Counted from the first letter of the stretch, positions 17,471 to 27,324 are shown. The stretch is 64,000 nt of DNA from an uncultured Clostridia bacterium (GCA_934230325.1 CAKQEP010000007.1:1-64000), one strand, 5' to 3'. The notes: generated by a model not told the origin, from the sequence alone. Program-made: numbers and translations.

Positions 17471-19510
17471 TTAGGCTTGTTTAAAGGCGTTGTCATAAGT
17501 TTTGTTTACCAAATCGTTTACCTTGTCTTCGTCGGCAACGTAAGGCAAAGTTATGTGGTTGCCGTCGCCGCAAACCTTGTTGTAAGTAGCGGCGGTTTCC
17601 AAAGCGTTGGGATTGCGCGCCCAACTTCTTCTCGCAACGCCGCCCATAACGTCCCACGTAATCGCGTTTTTAATGACTTCGTCGGTTTTTGGACTGCCGT
17701 CGAGCAACAATCCGAATCCGCCGTTTATGGCTCTGCCTATGCCCGTTCCTCCGCCGTTGTGAAGCGCAACGAGGCTCATACCTCTTGCCGCGTTGCCTGC
17801 GTAAACCTGCGTAGCCATATCCGCCATAATATTGCTGCCGTCTTTAATATTGCTCGTTTCGCGGAAAGGCGCGTCGGTGCCGCCTGTGTCGTGGTGATCT
17901 CTACCCAACATTATCGGGCCGCATTTGCCGTCCCTGACCAACTTGTTGAAAGCGAGGGCAATATCTCTGCGTCCGAGCGCGTCGCTGTAAAGTATGCGGG
18001 CTTGCGTACCGACGACGAGGTTATTTTTTTCTGCGTTTTTAATCCAGACGTAGTTGTCGTTATCCTGAAATCTTCTTTTGGGATTTATGCATTGCATAGC
18101 CGTCATATCGGTGGTGTGCAAATCTTCCTTTTTGCCGGAAAGGCACACCCAACGGAACGGTCCGTACCCGTAATCGAAACAAACGGGGCCCAAAATATCT
18201 TCTACGTAACTCGGGAATATAAAGCCGTCCAACTCGTTGACGCCGTTTTTGCAAATTTCCTTGACGCCGGCGTCGTAAACCGCCTTCATAAAACTGTTGC
18301 CGTAATCAAAGAAGTACGTTCCTTTATCGTGAAGGGTTTTTATCGCTTTAAAATGAGCCTTTAACGTCGCGTCTACCATTTCTTTAAACTTTGCGTGGTC
18401 AGAAGCGAGCAATTTGGTGCGTTGCTCAAAGGTAAGACCTTGCGGACAGTACCCGCCGTCGTACACGGCGTGGCAACTCGTTTGGTCGGACAGCAAATCT
18501 ATGTGAATATCGTTTTTGATGGCGTATTGCAACAAATCGACGATGTTGCCGTTGAAAGCGATGGCTCTGCCGATTTTTTTGTCTTTACATTCCAAAGCCG
18601 CTTTAAAGGCTTGTTCCGGCGTGGAGGTGACTTGGCTCACCCAACCTTGCTCGTATCTCGTTTTTATTCTGCTTTCGTCAACTTCCGCTATTATGCCGAC
18701 GCCGCCCAAAATTTCTACCGCTTTGCCTTGCGCGCCGCTCATACCGCCCAAACCGCTGCTGACAAACAGTACGCCGGCAAGGTTGTCGTCGTTTTTGAGT
18801 CCCAACTTTAAACGCGCGGCGTTGAGTATGGTGTTGTACGTTCCGTGAACTATTCCTTGCGGTCCTATGTACATCCAGCCGCCGGCGGTCATCTGTCCGT
18901 AGTTTGCTACGCCCAAAGCCATAGCGCGGTGCCAGTTTTCCATATTGTCAAACATTCCTATCATAAGCGCGTTTGTAATGATAACGCGCGGGCAGTGGCT
19001 GTCGCTTTTAAAAAGTCCCAACGGGTGACCGCTCATAACTACCAACGTCGTGTCGTCGGTCAATTCTTCGAGATATTTTTTAATAAGGCAATATTGCATC
19101 CAGTTTTGACAAACCTGTCCCGTTTCTCCGTAAGTAACGAGTTCGTACGGGTACAGAGCGATGTCAAAGTCGAGGTTGTTGTCTATCATTACCTGAAAGG
19201 CTTTGCCCGCAAGGCATTTGCCTTTGTATTGTTCTATGGGTTTGCCAAAGATACGACCTTCGGGGCGAAAACGGTATCCGTAAACGCGACCTCTCGTGTA
19301 CAACTCTTGCAAAAACTCCGGCGCGAGCGTTTCGTGCCATTCCTGCGGAACGTACCGCAAAGCGTTTTTGAGCGCGAGTTTGGTATCTTGTTTGGATAAA
19401 TTAAACTCTCTTTTGGGCGCGCGGCGTATGCCTTCGCAAAAAGGTTTTGGCTCGGGCAACTCGGTGAGTTTTATCGTCATAGCGTCGTTGATGTCAAAAT
19501 TATTAAGCAT
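17471..19510 (-). CDS. hutU: Urocanate hydratase
   Basis: A 679-residue NAD-dependent urocanase, converting urocanate to imidazolonepropionate. Recognisable segments are YGETGQVCQNWMQYCLIKKYL, SGHPLGLF, GPQGIVHGTYNTILNAAR, SSGLGGMSGAQ and the C-terminal HNGGGTGIGRAINGGFG. It is about 120 residues longer than the Bacillus/Pseudomonas form (about 555), matching the long urocanase type found in anaerobes. Its ATG follows directly on the hutH stop and its GGAGGT site is inside the last hutH codons, so translation is coupled. Confidence 0.95.
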   Translation of the reverse strand: MLNNFDINDAMTIKLTELPEPKPFCEGIRRAPKREFNLSKQDTKLALKNALRYVPQEWHETLAPEFLQELYTRGRVYGYRFRPEGRIFGKPIEQYKGKCLAGKAFQVMIDNNLDFDIALYPYELVTYGETGQVCQNWMQYCLIKKYLEELTDDTTLVVMSGHPLGLFKSDSHCPRVIITNALMIGMFDNMENWHRAMALGVANYGQMTAGGWMYIGPQGIVHGTYNTILNAARLKLGLKNDDNLAGVLFVSSGLGGMSGAQGKAVEILGGVGIIAEVDESRIKTRYEQGWVSQVTSTPEQAFKAALECKDKKIGRAIAFNGNIVDLLQYAIKNDIHIDLLSDQTSCHAVYDGGYCPQGLTFEQRTKLLASDHAKFKEMVDATLKAHFKAIKTLHDKGTYFFDYGNSFMKAVYDAGVKEICKNGVNELDGFIFPSYVEDILGPVCFDYGYGPFRWVCLSGKKEDLHTTDMTAMQCINPKRRFQDNDNYVWIKNAEKNNLVVGTQARILYSDALGRRDIALAFNKLVRDGKCGPIMLGRDHHDTGGTDAPFRETSNIKDGSNIMADMATQVYAGNAARGMSLVALHNGGGTGIGRAINGGFGLLLDGSPKTDEVIKNAITWDVMGGVARRSWARNPNALETAATYNKVCGDGNHITLPYVADEDKVNDLVNKTYDNAFKQA

Positions 19511-21040
19511 TTATACCTCCAGTTCTCCCGCCGCCGCTTCTGCTACCGCAACTACGCTGCCGTCGGCAACGAGTTGAGAAACTTTTTTGATGTCGGGAGC
19601 AATATATCTGTCGTTTTCCATAAAGGGAACTTGACTGCGTACCAAATCATAAACCGCTTTAGTGGCGGGGGAAAGAGCAAGGTCGCATCCGAGATCTATC
19701 GCTTGACAAGCGACCAACAACTCTATCGCAAGCACGTCGGTAACGTTTTGCGCGATCGTGCGCGCTTTACGAGCCGCCGTCATACCCATACTTACGTGGT
19801 CCTCCTGATTTGCGCTGCTTGTTATGCTGTCCACGCAAGCGGGGTGAGAAAGCACCTTGTTTTCGTTTACCAAAGACGCCGCAGTATACTGAACTATCAT
19901 ATATCCGCTGTTAAGCCCGCCGTTTTTGACAAGAAACGCCGGCAATCCCGACAACTGCGGGTTTACCATACGTTCTATGCGGCGTTCGGACACGTTTGCC
20001 AACTCGGACAGCGATATAGCCGCAAAATCCAAAGCCATAGACAACGCTTGCCCGTGAAAGTTGCCGCCGCTTATCGCTTGGTCGGTATCGGCAAAAATGA
20101 CGGGGTTGTCGGTGACGGCGTTAATTTCCTTACCTACCACGTCGGTAACGTAATCGATAGCGTCTTTGCTCGGACCGTGAATCTGCGGCACGCACCGCAA
20201 GGTGTAAGCGTCCTGAACGCGAAGTTCTCCTTGCCGCGTCACGCGTTTGCTACCGTTGAGAAGTTTTCTCAGGTTTGCCGCCGTGCGAATCTGTCCCGTC
20301 TGCCCGCGCAAAAGGTGTATGCGCTCGTCATAAGCGTCGATTATCCCGCGCAACGCTTCCGCCGTAAGGCTTGCCGCTACGTCAGCCGTTTTGTTGAGAG
20401 TTATGCCGTCGTTTACCGTAAAGCACGCAAGACTGCACATAGCGCACGTGCCGTTTATGAGAGCAAGACCTTCCTTAGAAGTCAACTCGACGGGGGAAAG
20501 CCCCGCGTCTTTTAAGGCTTGTTCTGCGGAAACGAGTTTGCCGTTTACGTATGCGTCGCCAAGCCCTAACATAGTCAAGGTCATGTGCGCCAAAGGTACG
20601 AGATCGCCGCTCGCGCCCAAACTCCCTTTTTTGGGTACGTAAGGCGTTATCCCCGCATTGAGAAGATTGAGCAATCCGTCAAAAGTGGCTCTGCTCACGC
20701 CGCTGTTGCCCACCGCCAAAGCGTTGAGCCGCAAACACATCTGCGCCCTGACGTATTTGACGTCTAAAGGCTCGCCCACGCCGCACGCGTGACTCATAAT
20801 AAGATTTTTTTGCAGTTGCGCGCTGTCTTGCTTGCTTATGCTGACTTCGCTGAACTTGCCGAAACCGGTGGTTATGCCGTAAACGACGCGTTGCTCGTCT
20901 ACTACTTCGTCCACCATCTTGCGGCTTTTTGCCATCTTGTCGTACGCGCTTTTAGATACCGTGACGCGCGCGCCTTCAGCTACACTCAAAACGTCTTGCA
21001 ACGTCATTTTTCCGCCGTCAATAATTACGTTGTTTTTCAA
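19511..21040 (-). CDS. hutH: Histidine ammonia-lyase
   Basis: A 509-residue aromatic amino acid lyase that removes ammonia from histidine to give urocanate, first enzyme of the operon. The Ala-Ser-Gly triad that forms the MIO cofactor is present in GSLGASGDLVPLAH, along with YGITTGFG and the QEDHVSMG segment. The frame is open further upstream to 21076, but that stretch contains the GGAGGT ribosome-binding site; the most likely start is the TTG at 21040 (9 nt after the site, giving LKNNVIIDGG...), with ATT one codon earlier as an alternative. The weak start codon may limit the amount made. Confidence 0.93.
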   Translation of the reverse strand: MKNNVIIDGGKMTLQDVLSVAEGARVTVSKSAYDKMAKSRKMVDEVVDEQRVVYGITTGFGKFSEVSISKQDSAQLQKNLIMSHACGVGEPLDVKYVRAQMCLRLNALAVGNSGVSRATFDGLLNLLNAGITPYVPKKGSLGASGDLVPLAHMTLTMLGLGDAYVNGKLVSAEQALKDAGLSPVELTSKEGLALINGTCAMCSLACFTVNDGITLNKTADVAASLTAEALRGIIDAYDERIHLLRGQTGQIRTAANLRKLLNGSKRVTRQGELRVQDAYTLRCVPQIHGPSKDAIDYVTDVVGKEINAVTDNPVIFADTDQAISGGNFHGQALSMALDFAAISLSELANVSERRIERMVNPQLSGLPAFLVKNGGLNSGYMIVQYTAASLVNENKVLSHPACVDSITSSANQEDHVSMGMTAARKARTIAQNVTDVLAIELLVACQAIDLGCDLALSPATKAVYDLVRSQVPFMENDRYIAPDIKKVSQLVADGSVVAVAEAAAGELEV

Positions 21041-21110
21041 AATAAGTATACCTCCGAGAAATACTAAAAACAACACCGATAAACAATGCCGCCTTTATTA
21101 TCGTAATCTA

Positions 21111-21139
21111 AGTATAACACATAATAGTGAATATTTAAA
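21111..21139 (-). promoter_or_regulatory. Promoter of the hut operon
   Basis: Minus strand: TTTAAA (21134-21139), 17-nt spacer, extended -10 TGT-TATACT (-10 at 21111-21116), 71 nt before the hutH start. No clear operator was recognised. The rest of 21140-21397 is AT-rich and holds nothing I can support. Confidence 0.55.
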
Positions 21140-21397
21140 TATATATAAGTAAAGAAAAGAGCAAAAAACACACAAAATTCATCTTGATTTTTAAAATATT
21201 ATTCAAATACGGCAATCTGTTTACCGCAGTAAATCAAAAATTTATCACTTTATCGCAGTGTAGCGGCAAAAAATCCGATTGTCCGTGCTTACTCGCCGTT
21301 GAGCGTTGCCGCTTTGCGACGGTTTTAAGGTTTTTTGTCGGGCTGTTTGACGGCAATTTTTAATAAGTCGATAACAAACAAAAATTAATTGTCTTTT

Positions 21398-24331
21398 TTA
21401 ACGGTTTTTGTCGGATATTATCGACATAAGGCTACGCAAACGGATAGTGACCGCGCCCGTATTAGATATTTCGTCTATTTTGAGTTGCGAGTAAAGCCTG
21501 CCCGATTTTTCTACTATGGAGCGTACTTCGTCGGCGGTTATCGCGTCTACGCCGCACCCGAAAGAAACGAGTTGAACGAGATTTATGTTAAGGTCTTTGG
21601 GAGCGTTTGCGACGTATTTTGCGGCGTTGTAAAGGCGGGCGTGATAGGTCCACTGATTGCGAACGTTGACAAAAATAGGTTTGTCGAGGCGTTTTAAGCC
21701 GTCCTCGCTTATTACGACTGCGCCGAGTCGGGTTGTCAGTTTGTCTATGCCGTGATTTATTTCCGCGTCTACGTGGTACGGTCTGCCCGCAAGCACTATG
21801 ACGGGCTTTTTGTTTTTGCGGGCGTACTCGACGTATTCCTGCGCCTTGTATTCTATCTTTTTAAGATAACTGTAATACTCGTTGTATGCGTTTTTTACAG
21901 CCGTATCTATATTTTTGCGACAAAATTGCGTTGAAGGAAAATATTTTTTGAGTATTTTTTCCATTCTTTTAGCAAAAACGCGGCGGTTTGAAAGGCTTAA
22001 AAAGTCGTCGATATATATTACGTTTTTAAGCGCGGCTACGTTTAAACCGAGTACTTGCGGATAATACGCCACGACAGGGCAGTTGTAGTGGTCTACGCCT
22101 GTTTTTTCGTCTATGTTGTAGGTCATATCGGGGTAAAAAATCGCGTCGGGAGCAAGCGAAAGCAACGCTTCTATGTGTCCGTGCATAAGTTTTGCGGGGT
22201 AGCACACCGTGTCGGAAGGCACGGTAAACTGACCTTTAAGATAGGTTTTTCTCGTGGTGGGCGGAGAAGTCATCACGTTTATCCCCAGCGAAGTAAAAAA
22301 GGCGTGCCAAAAGGGCAGCAATTCGTACATATTGAGTCCCAACGGCAGTCCTACGTTTATTTTGCCGTCGATTTTTTTGTCGTTTTGATATTTTGCGAGC
22401 AAACCGAGTTTAAAGTCGTAAAGATTGCGCGGTTGCTCGTCGGTTTTTGTTTGTAACGGGCGGGAACAGCGGTTGCCGGCAACAAATTTTCCCCCGCAGG
22501 AAAAAGTGTTGACGGTAAGAAGGCAGTTGTTTCCGCACCCGTTGCACCTGACGTTTGAAGATTCGTGTTTAAACTCGTCGAGTTGTTTTTTGCCGAGAAG
22601 TTTCCGCTTTGCAATATCCGCGTGTTGCGCCGCAAACAACGCTGCGCCGTACGCTCCCGTCAAAGCGGGGTAGGCAGGTCGTATTACCTCTCGCCCTATT
22701 TCTCGTTCAAAGGCGCGCAAAACGCAGTCGTTGAGAAAAGTTCCGCCCAAAACGACGATATTTTTGCCCAAATCTTCCGTATTTGCGCATCTGATAACTT
22801 TGTACAATGCGTTTTTTACCACGCTTATCGATAGCCCTGCGGAAATGTTTTGCACCGTCGCGCCGTCTTTTTGCGCCTGCTTGACGGAACTGTTCATAAA
22901 CACCGTGCACCGAGTGCCGAGATTGACGGGGGCGGGAGCAAACACGCCGAGTTTAGCAAAACTTTTGACGTCGTATCCGAGAGATGACGCAAAGGTTTGC
23001 AAAAAAGAGCCGCAACCGGAGGAGCAAGCCTCGTTGAGAAAAAGATGTTCTATTAGTCCGTTGCGGATTTTAAAACATTTGATGTCCTGCCCGCCTATAT
23101 CTATGATAAAGTCCGCGTCGGGACGCAATTTTTTGGCGGCAATATAGTGCGCCTGCGTTTCTACCAAACCAAAGTCAACGTTAAACGCCTGTTTTATCAT
23201 TTCTTCGCCGTACCCCGTGACGGCGGAAGCGGCAATTTTTATTTGCGGGTATTTTGCGTATAGATTTTTGAGATATTCGAGAACGGCTTTAATCGGTTTG
23301 CCGCAATTATCGGCGTAATACGGCTCAAAAATGTTGCCGTCGCCGTCTACGAGCAAAATTTTTATCGTGGTAGAGCCTGCGTCGACGCCTAAACAAAGTT
23401 CGCCTTGCGGAAGACTTGGCAAAAGAGCGGTTGCGCCTGCCGTATCTAAGTGCCGCGCCAAAAAGTCGTCGTAATCCTTTTGGGTGGCAAAAAGGGGAGG
23501 GCAACTGTCGTACTCTCCGAATTTTTTGCAATTTTTAAATGCGTCGATAAGTTCTTTTACGGTGGTGGTTTTGCCGCAAAAACCGTTAGCCGCGCCGATA
23601 GCGACAAAGTACAGCGAGTTTTGCGGGCATACGCCCTTGACTTTGAGTACGTTGTCAAACGCCGCGCGCAACTCCGACATAAAGGTAAGCGGTCCGCCGA
23701 GATACAGTACGTTGCCTTCTATTTTTCTGCCCTGCGCAAGACCTCCCACCGTTTGGTTTGCAACGGCGTAAAATATTCCCGCCGCAACGTCTTCTTGCCT
23801 TGCCCCCTGATTAAGCAATGGCTGAACGTCGGATTTTGCAAACACGCCGCAACGAGAGGCTATCGTATGCACTTTTTGGTGATTTTTTGCAAGTTGGTTG
23901 AGGTTGTCGGCGTCGAGCTGCATAAGCGTCGCCATCTGGTCGATAAATGCGCCCGTACCGCCCGCGCAACTGCCGTTCATTCTCATTTCAAACCCGCCGC
24001 TCAAAAAAAGAATTTTTGCGTCTTCTCCGCCCAACTCGATTGCGACGTCGGCGTTTGGGCAAAGAGCCTCTATAGCGGATTTTTCTGCGTACACTTCCTG
24101 CGCAAAGGGTAGGTCGAGGGCGTCGGCAACGCCCAACCCCGCCGAGCCGGACAGCGTGACGGAAACTTTGAGTTGCGGATATTTTTGGTCGATTTGTCGC
24201 AAAATCTCTAATACGGTATCGGAAATTTTAGAAAAATGCCTTTTGTATACGGCAAAAACAACGTCGTTTTTTTCGTCGGTGAGCACCGCTTTCAACGTTG
24301 TAGAACCTACGTCAAGTCCGAGTTTTTTCAT
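21398..24331 (-). CDS. Double acyl-CoA dehydratase activase (BcrAD/BadF) with C-terminal DUF2229-type domain
   Basis: A 977-residue protein with two ASKHA-type activase domains in tandem. Domain 1 (about 1-260) has LDVGSTTLKAVL, ELGGEDAKI and the GSCAGGTGAF plus SRCGVFAKSD cluster region; domain 2 (about 310-570) has GVDAGSTTIKILL, DIGGQDIK and ACSSGCGSFLQTF. These bind ATP and a bridging 4Fe-4S cluster and pass electrons to 2-hydroxyacyl-CoA dehydratases. Then come a Cys-rich knuckle (CNGCGNNC) and a DUF2229-type region. Such proteins with the next gene form a widespread conserved unit whose own substrate is unknown. It overlaps the upstream gene by 20 bp and has no ribosome-binding site of its own. 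Confidence 0.88.
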   Translation of the reverse strand: MKKLGLDVGSTTLKAVLTDEKNDVVFAVYKRHFSKISDTVLEILRQIDQKYPQLKVSVTLSGSAGLGVADALDLPFAQEVYAEKSAIEALCPNADVAIELGGEDAKILFLSGGFEMRMNGSCAGGTGAFIDQMATLMQLDADNLNQLAKNHQKVHTIASRCGVFAKSDVQPLLNQGARQEDVAAGIFYAVANQTVGGLAQGRKIEGNVLYLGGPLTFMSELRAAFDNVLKVKGVCPQNSLYFVAIGAANGFCGKTTTVKELIDAFKNCKKFGEYDSCPPLFATQKDYDDFLARHLDTAGATALLPSLPQGELCLGVDAGSTTIKILLVDGDGNIFEPYYADNCGKPIKAVLEYLKNLYAKYPQIKIAASAVTGYGEEMIKQAFNVDFGLVETQAHYIAAKKLRPDADFIIDIGGQDIKCFKIRNGLIEHLFLNEACSSGCGSFLQTFASSLGYDVKSFAKLGVFAPAPVNLGTRCTVFMNSSVKQAQKDGATVQNISAGLSISVVKNALYKVIRCANTEDLGKNIVVLGGTFLNDCVLRAFEREIGREVIRPAYPALTGAYGAALFAAQHADIAKRKLLGKKQLDEFKHESSNVRCNGCGNNCLLTVNTFSCGGKFVAGNRCSRPLQTKTDEQPRNLYDFKLGLLAKYQNDKKIDGKINVGLPLGLNMYELLPFWHAFFTSLGINVMTSPPTTRKTYLKGQFTVPSDTVCYPAKLMHGHIEALLSLAPDAIFYPDMTYNIDEKTGVDHYNCPVVAYYPQVLGLNVAALKNVIYIDDFLSLSNRRVFAKRMEKILKKYFPSTQFCRKNIDTAVKNAYNEYYSYLKKIEYKAQEYVEYARKNKKPVIVLAGRPYHVDAEINHGIDKLTTRLGAVVISEDGLKRLDKPIFVNVRNQWTYHARLYNAAKYVANAPKDLNINLVQLVSFGCGVDAITADEVRSIVEKSGRLYSQLKIDEISNTGAVTIRLRSLMSIISDKNR

Positions 24332-25565
24332 CTTTGTTTTTGTCTTTGGCTATTGCCAACATTAGTTTTATTCTGTTTTCCCGATTGACGGCGGACGCGC
24401 CCGCGTCGTAGTCCAACGGAAATATGTTTGCTTGCGGATACAACTCTCGTAGCCGCCTTATCGTTCCTTTGCCGACGATGTGGTTGGGCAGACAACCAAA
24501 AGGTTGAGCGCAAATGACGTTGGGGTAGCCTTTTGTTATCAGTTCTGCCACTTCTCCCGCGAGCAACCACCCTTCGCCCATCTCGACGCCTCTGTCTATT
24601 ACTTGGTCGGCAAGGCGTTTTACTTGGTCAAAGGGGAGCGGCGCAACAAAGTCGGGGTAAGGTTTTAGGGCTTGTATTACGTAATTTTCGTACTTTTGCA
24701 ATATTTTTTCCGCCTTCAACCCTAACGCCGCTTTGATTCTGCTGCCGCCGTAATATGCGTTGTCGGTGGACATGTTTGCCATACAATACTGAAAAAATCC
24801 GAATACGCTCGGCGTCATATACTCGCAACCTTCCGTCGCCAAAAAATTTTCTAACCCGTGATTTGCAAAAGGGGAGTATTTGACGTAAATCTCACCGACG
24901 ATGCCGACTTTAACCAAGTCCTTTTTTTGTTTGGGAACGGCGGCAAAATCTTTTGCTATTTCCGCAAGATTTTTTCTTATTGCGCGAGAACTGCGACCTT
25001 TTCTCTTGCGAAACTGCGCCGTAAGTTTTTCCGTCCACTTTTTGACGAGTTTGTCGCTGTCGCCGACGTTGACTTCGTAAGGAGCGGTTTGATTTTTGAG
25101 CAACATTAACGTATCGCCGTAAATCAACGACGCAAACCCCGTCCAAAGCATAGGTAAAGTTATTTTAAAGCCGCTGTATTTTTCGTACCCCGCAAAACTT
25201 ACCGCAATGACGGGAACAAACCCCAACCCCATTTCCTGCAAGGCTTTTCGTAACAGAAAAACGTAGTTGGAAGCGCGACACCCGCCCCCCGTCTGAAAAA
25301 ATATCAGCGCGCTTTTTTTTACGTCAAAATCGCCCGATTTAAGAGCGTACAACAACTGTCCCAACGAGCAAATCGCGGGATAACACATATCGTTGTTGAG
25401 GTACTTCAACCCCGTTTCGATAACCTCTCTGCCTTCGTAACGCACTACTTTAAGGTTGTAGCCGCGACTTTTAAAAATGTCTTCTACCAAACCCATATGA
25501 ATGGGAAAGATGTCGGGGGAGATTATCGTATAATCTTTTTTCATTTGTTTGGTAAAGTCAATCAA
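24312..25565 (-). CDS. 2-hydroxyacyl-CoA dehydratase-like protein paired with activase
   Basis: A 417-residue protein of the 2-hydroxyglutaryl-CoA dehydratase D-component type. Motifs include NNDMCYPAICSLGQ, FFQTGGGCRASNY and a late ICAQPFGCLPNHI, with cysteines placed as iron-sulfur ligands. In many Clostridia this and the preceding activase are fused or adjacent; no alpha/beta dehydratase subunits, CoA transferase or acyl-CoA dehydrogenase are nearby, so fermentation of a hydroxy acid is not shown. Start is TTG with AGAGGT 10 nt upstream; an ATG seven codons later is possible. Confidence 0.85.
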   Translation of the reverse strand: MIDFTKQMKKDYTIISPDIFPIHMGLVEDIFKSRGYNLKVVRYEGREVIETGLKYLNNDMCYPAICSLGQLLYALKSGDFDVKKSALIFFQTGGGCRASNYVFLLRKALQEMGLGFVPVIAVSFAGYEKYSGFKITLPMLWTGFASLIYGDTLMLLKNQTAPYEVNVGDSDKLVKKWTEKLTAQFRKRKGRSSRAIRKNLAEIAKDFAAVPKQKKDLVKVGIVGEIYVKYSPFANHGLENFLATEGCEYMTPSVFGFFQYCMANMSTDNAYYGGSRIKAALGLKAEKILQKYENYVIQALKPYPDFVAPLPFDQVKRLADQVIDRGVEMGEGWLLAGEVAELITKGYPNVICAQPFGCLPNHIVGKGTIRRLRELYPQANIFPLDYDAGASAVNRENRIKLMLAIAKDKNKDEKTRT

Positions 25566-25705
25566 TTTTTGTTTTACCTCTAAAAAATCGTCGGTTTTTG
25601 CCGTTGCCCCGCCCGTTTAAAAGCGTCTTAAATTACGCCAAAAAAGCGGTATAATAGGTTTTTTAAAACCGCAAACGGCAGTGGTTAACGATAGCCATAT
25701 CTTAT

Positions 25706-25734
25706 ATTATACTAAATTTTTTTGATATTTGCAA
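25706..25734 (-). promoter_or_regulatory. Promoter of the dehydratase/activase unit
   Basis: Minus strand: TTGCAA (25729-25734), 17-nt spacer, TATAAT (25706-25711). Leader of about 135 nt. Confidence 0.65.
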
Positions 25735-25801
25735 ACGATTGACCAAAAGTGCGCCGACGGAACTTTAAAGCGAAGTAGGCGGCTGCGTTTTTCCTCAAAA
25801 T

Positions 25802-25838
25802 AAAACGCGTCCGCAACTTTTTTGAGTTTTGGGACGCG
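25802..25838 (-). terminator. Terminator after the YcxB-like gene
   Basis: CGCGTCC (25806-25812) pairs with GGACGCG (25832-25838); on the minus strand TTTTATTTT follows. The stem encloses an 18-nt loop, so efficiency is uncertain. Confidence 0.55.
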
Positions 25839-25897
25839 AAAATAAAAGATTTTTTGTCGGGTTTTTTAATGCTTTATATTGGTCGGTTTGTCGGTTT

Positions 25898-26434
25898 TTA
25901 ATGCTTTTTTGTTTTGACGGAAGTGAGTTTTATTCCGTGTTGTTTAAACAATTCTGCCAGCGCGTCGGGATCGCCTTTTTTAAAACCGTCAAAATCGACG
26001 ACAAATCCAAAGTATTGTTCGAGCATTACGTAGTACGCGACGGGGGTGACGATGACTTCAAACAAACTTTGGTAACTGCCCGTGTGAATGACTTCGCCTT
26101 TGCCGTTTGCGACGATAAAACTATCCTCTTCAAAAATAAAGTTGAATTGAATAGAGTCAAGTCCGTCGGCGTTGGCCTTAAAAACTTTGTCGGCGTTAAA
26201 CTTGACGTAAAGGGGGAGCAACAACATTGCCACGCCAAACAACAACATAAACACGCCCAAACAGACGCACAAAACGACAAAATCGTCTTTAATAAATCCG
26301 ATTATTGCGATGGTAACTGCCAAAATTATGCAGATTATGCCCCAAAACGTCGTGCTTGACATACGCAAAGAGTAAAGGTCGCGACTGAATTTGAGATTTT
26401 TTTCCTTTGTCAAAAGAGATTGATTTACTATCAT
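25898..26434 (-). CDS. YcxB-like membrane protein
   Basis: A 178-residue protein with two adjacent membrane helices (about residues 30-72) followed by a soluble PH-like beta domain (FNADKVFKAN, FIFEEDSFIVANGKGEVIHTGSYQSLFEV, YYVMLEQYFGFVVDFDGFKKGDPDALAELF), the plan of the YcxB family of unknown function. An upstream TTG at 26446 is in frame but only 2 nt from the GGAG, so the ATG at 26434 is preferred although its spacing (14 nt) is long. Followed by a hairpin terminator; upstream is the protease gene. Confidence 0.75.
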   Translation of the reverse strand: MIVNQSLLTKEKNLKFSRDLYSLRMSSTTFWGIICIILAVTIAIIGFIKDDFVVLCVCLGVFMLLFGVAMLLLPLYVKFNADKVFKANADGLDSIQFNFIFEEDSFIVANGKGEVIHTGSYQSLFEVIVTPVAYYVMLEQYFGFVVDFDGFKKGDPDALAELFKQHGIKLTSVKTKKH

Positions 26435-26471
26435 TTTTTTTTGCAATTCTCCTTGATTAGATTAAATTAGT

Positions 26472-27263
26472 TTAAAGCAGTCCGTCGAGCTTGTATTTTG
26501 CAATAAATTCTCTTATTTTTTCCGCCGGAATAGCCGCGCCGTACTTGAATTTTCCGTTTGAGTCGGCGGAATCTTTGTCCTCGTCAAACGCTGTGGCGTA
26601 GTTTATGCCGACGATTTTAAGTTCTGCGTTTAACACCGCGCCGCCGCTGCTGCCCGTGTTTATGGGAGCGGAGTGGCAAAGAACGGGAAAGGTAACGTTG
26701 GAAAGTTTTTGGCTTATTCCGTCAAGTTGCGTGGCGGAGTACCCCAAAACTTTGCCCAAAGTCAACGCGTTGAGTTGCCCGTGCGGCTGACCGATTGCCG
26801 CAACTTTTGAGTTTTTGGTCGGGTTTGCCGCCGCTACTTTTAAAGTCGCATAAGTCGGATCGTCGCTCGACACGGAAAATTTGATTATCGCCAAATCAAA
26901 CTCGGGGTCTTGCGCAACGACTTCTTCTACGTCGTACTCGTTGCCTTTGTAATCGTTGACAACCAAATCGATGGAGTCAAAACCGTCTTTTACCGCTACG
27001 ACGTGATTGTTTGTCAAAAGGTAATATTCGCCTTCGGCTGCGTCAAAGAAAAAAGCAACGCTGCTCCCTACCGATTTTGTATAACCCGAAAAATTGCTGT
27101 TTGTGGCGTAAACGGTAAAGTTTGCAGACATCGCGTTTAAGCAAACGTTGTTAACAAACTCGGCGTCGCTACTCGGTCCGCCGTCCAAAATTCCGCAACC
27201 GACAAAGGTAGAAACGAGCGCGCATACCAGCGCAACGACAAGTAAAAGTTTGATTTTTTTCAT
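26472..27263 (-). CDS. Lipid-anchored trypsin-like serine protease
   Basis: A 263-residue S1 family protein. Residues 1-23 are a lipoprotein signal (LVSTFVGC, lipobox cysteine), so it is tethered outside the membrane. The triad is complete: His in LTNNHVVAVK (about residue 87), Asp in DLAIIKF (about 123) and Ser in GSSGGAVLN (about 205). Unlike HtrA there is no PDZ domain. The ATG at 27263 follows GAGG at good spacing; an ATG four codons upstream overlaps that site. Preceded by a consensus promoter, so probably well expressed. A second, larger lipid-anchored protease is at 52582. Confidence 0.88.
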   Translation of the reverse strand: MKKIKLLLVVALVCALVSTFVGCGILDGGPSSDAEFVNNVCLNAMSANFTVYATNSNFSGYTKSVGSSVAFFFDAAEGEYYLLTNNHVVAVKDGFDSIDLVVNDYKGNEYDVEEVVAQDPEFDLAIIKFSVSSDDPTYATLKVAAANPTKNSKVAAIGQPHGQLNALTLGKVLGYSATQLDGISQKLSNVTFPVLCHSAPINTGSSGGAVLNAELKIVGINYATAFDEDKDSADSNGKFKYGAAIPAEKIREFIAKYKLDGLL

Positions 27264-27295
27264 ATTTTGCCTCATAAAGTCGCAACTTTAAGGTG

Positions 27296-27324
27296 ATTAT
27301 ACTAAAAAAGCCTAACTTTGTCAA
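27296..27324 (-). promoter_or_regulatory. Consensus sigma-A promoter of the lipoprotein protease
   Basis: Minus strand: TTGACA (27319-27324), exactly 17 nt, TATAAT (27296-27301). Both hexamers are perfect. Confidence 0.85.
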
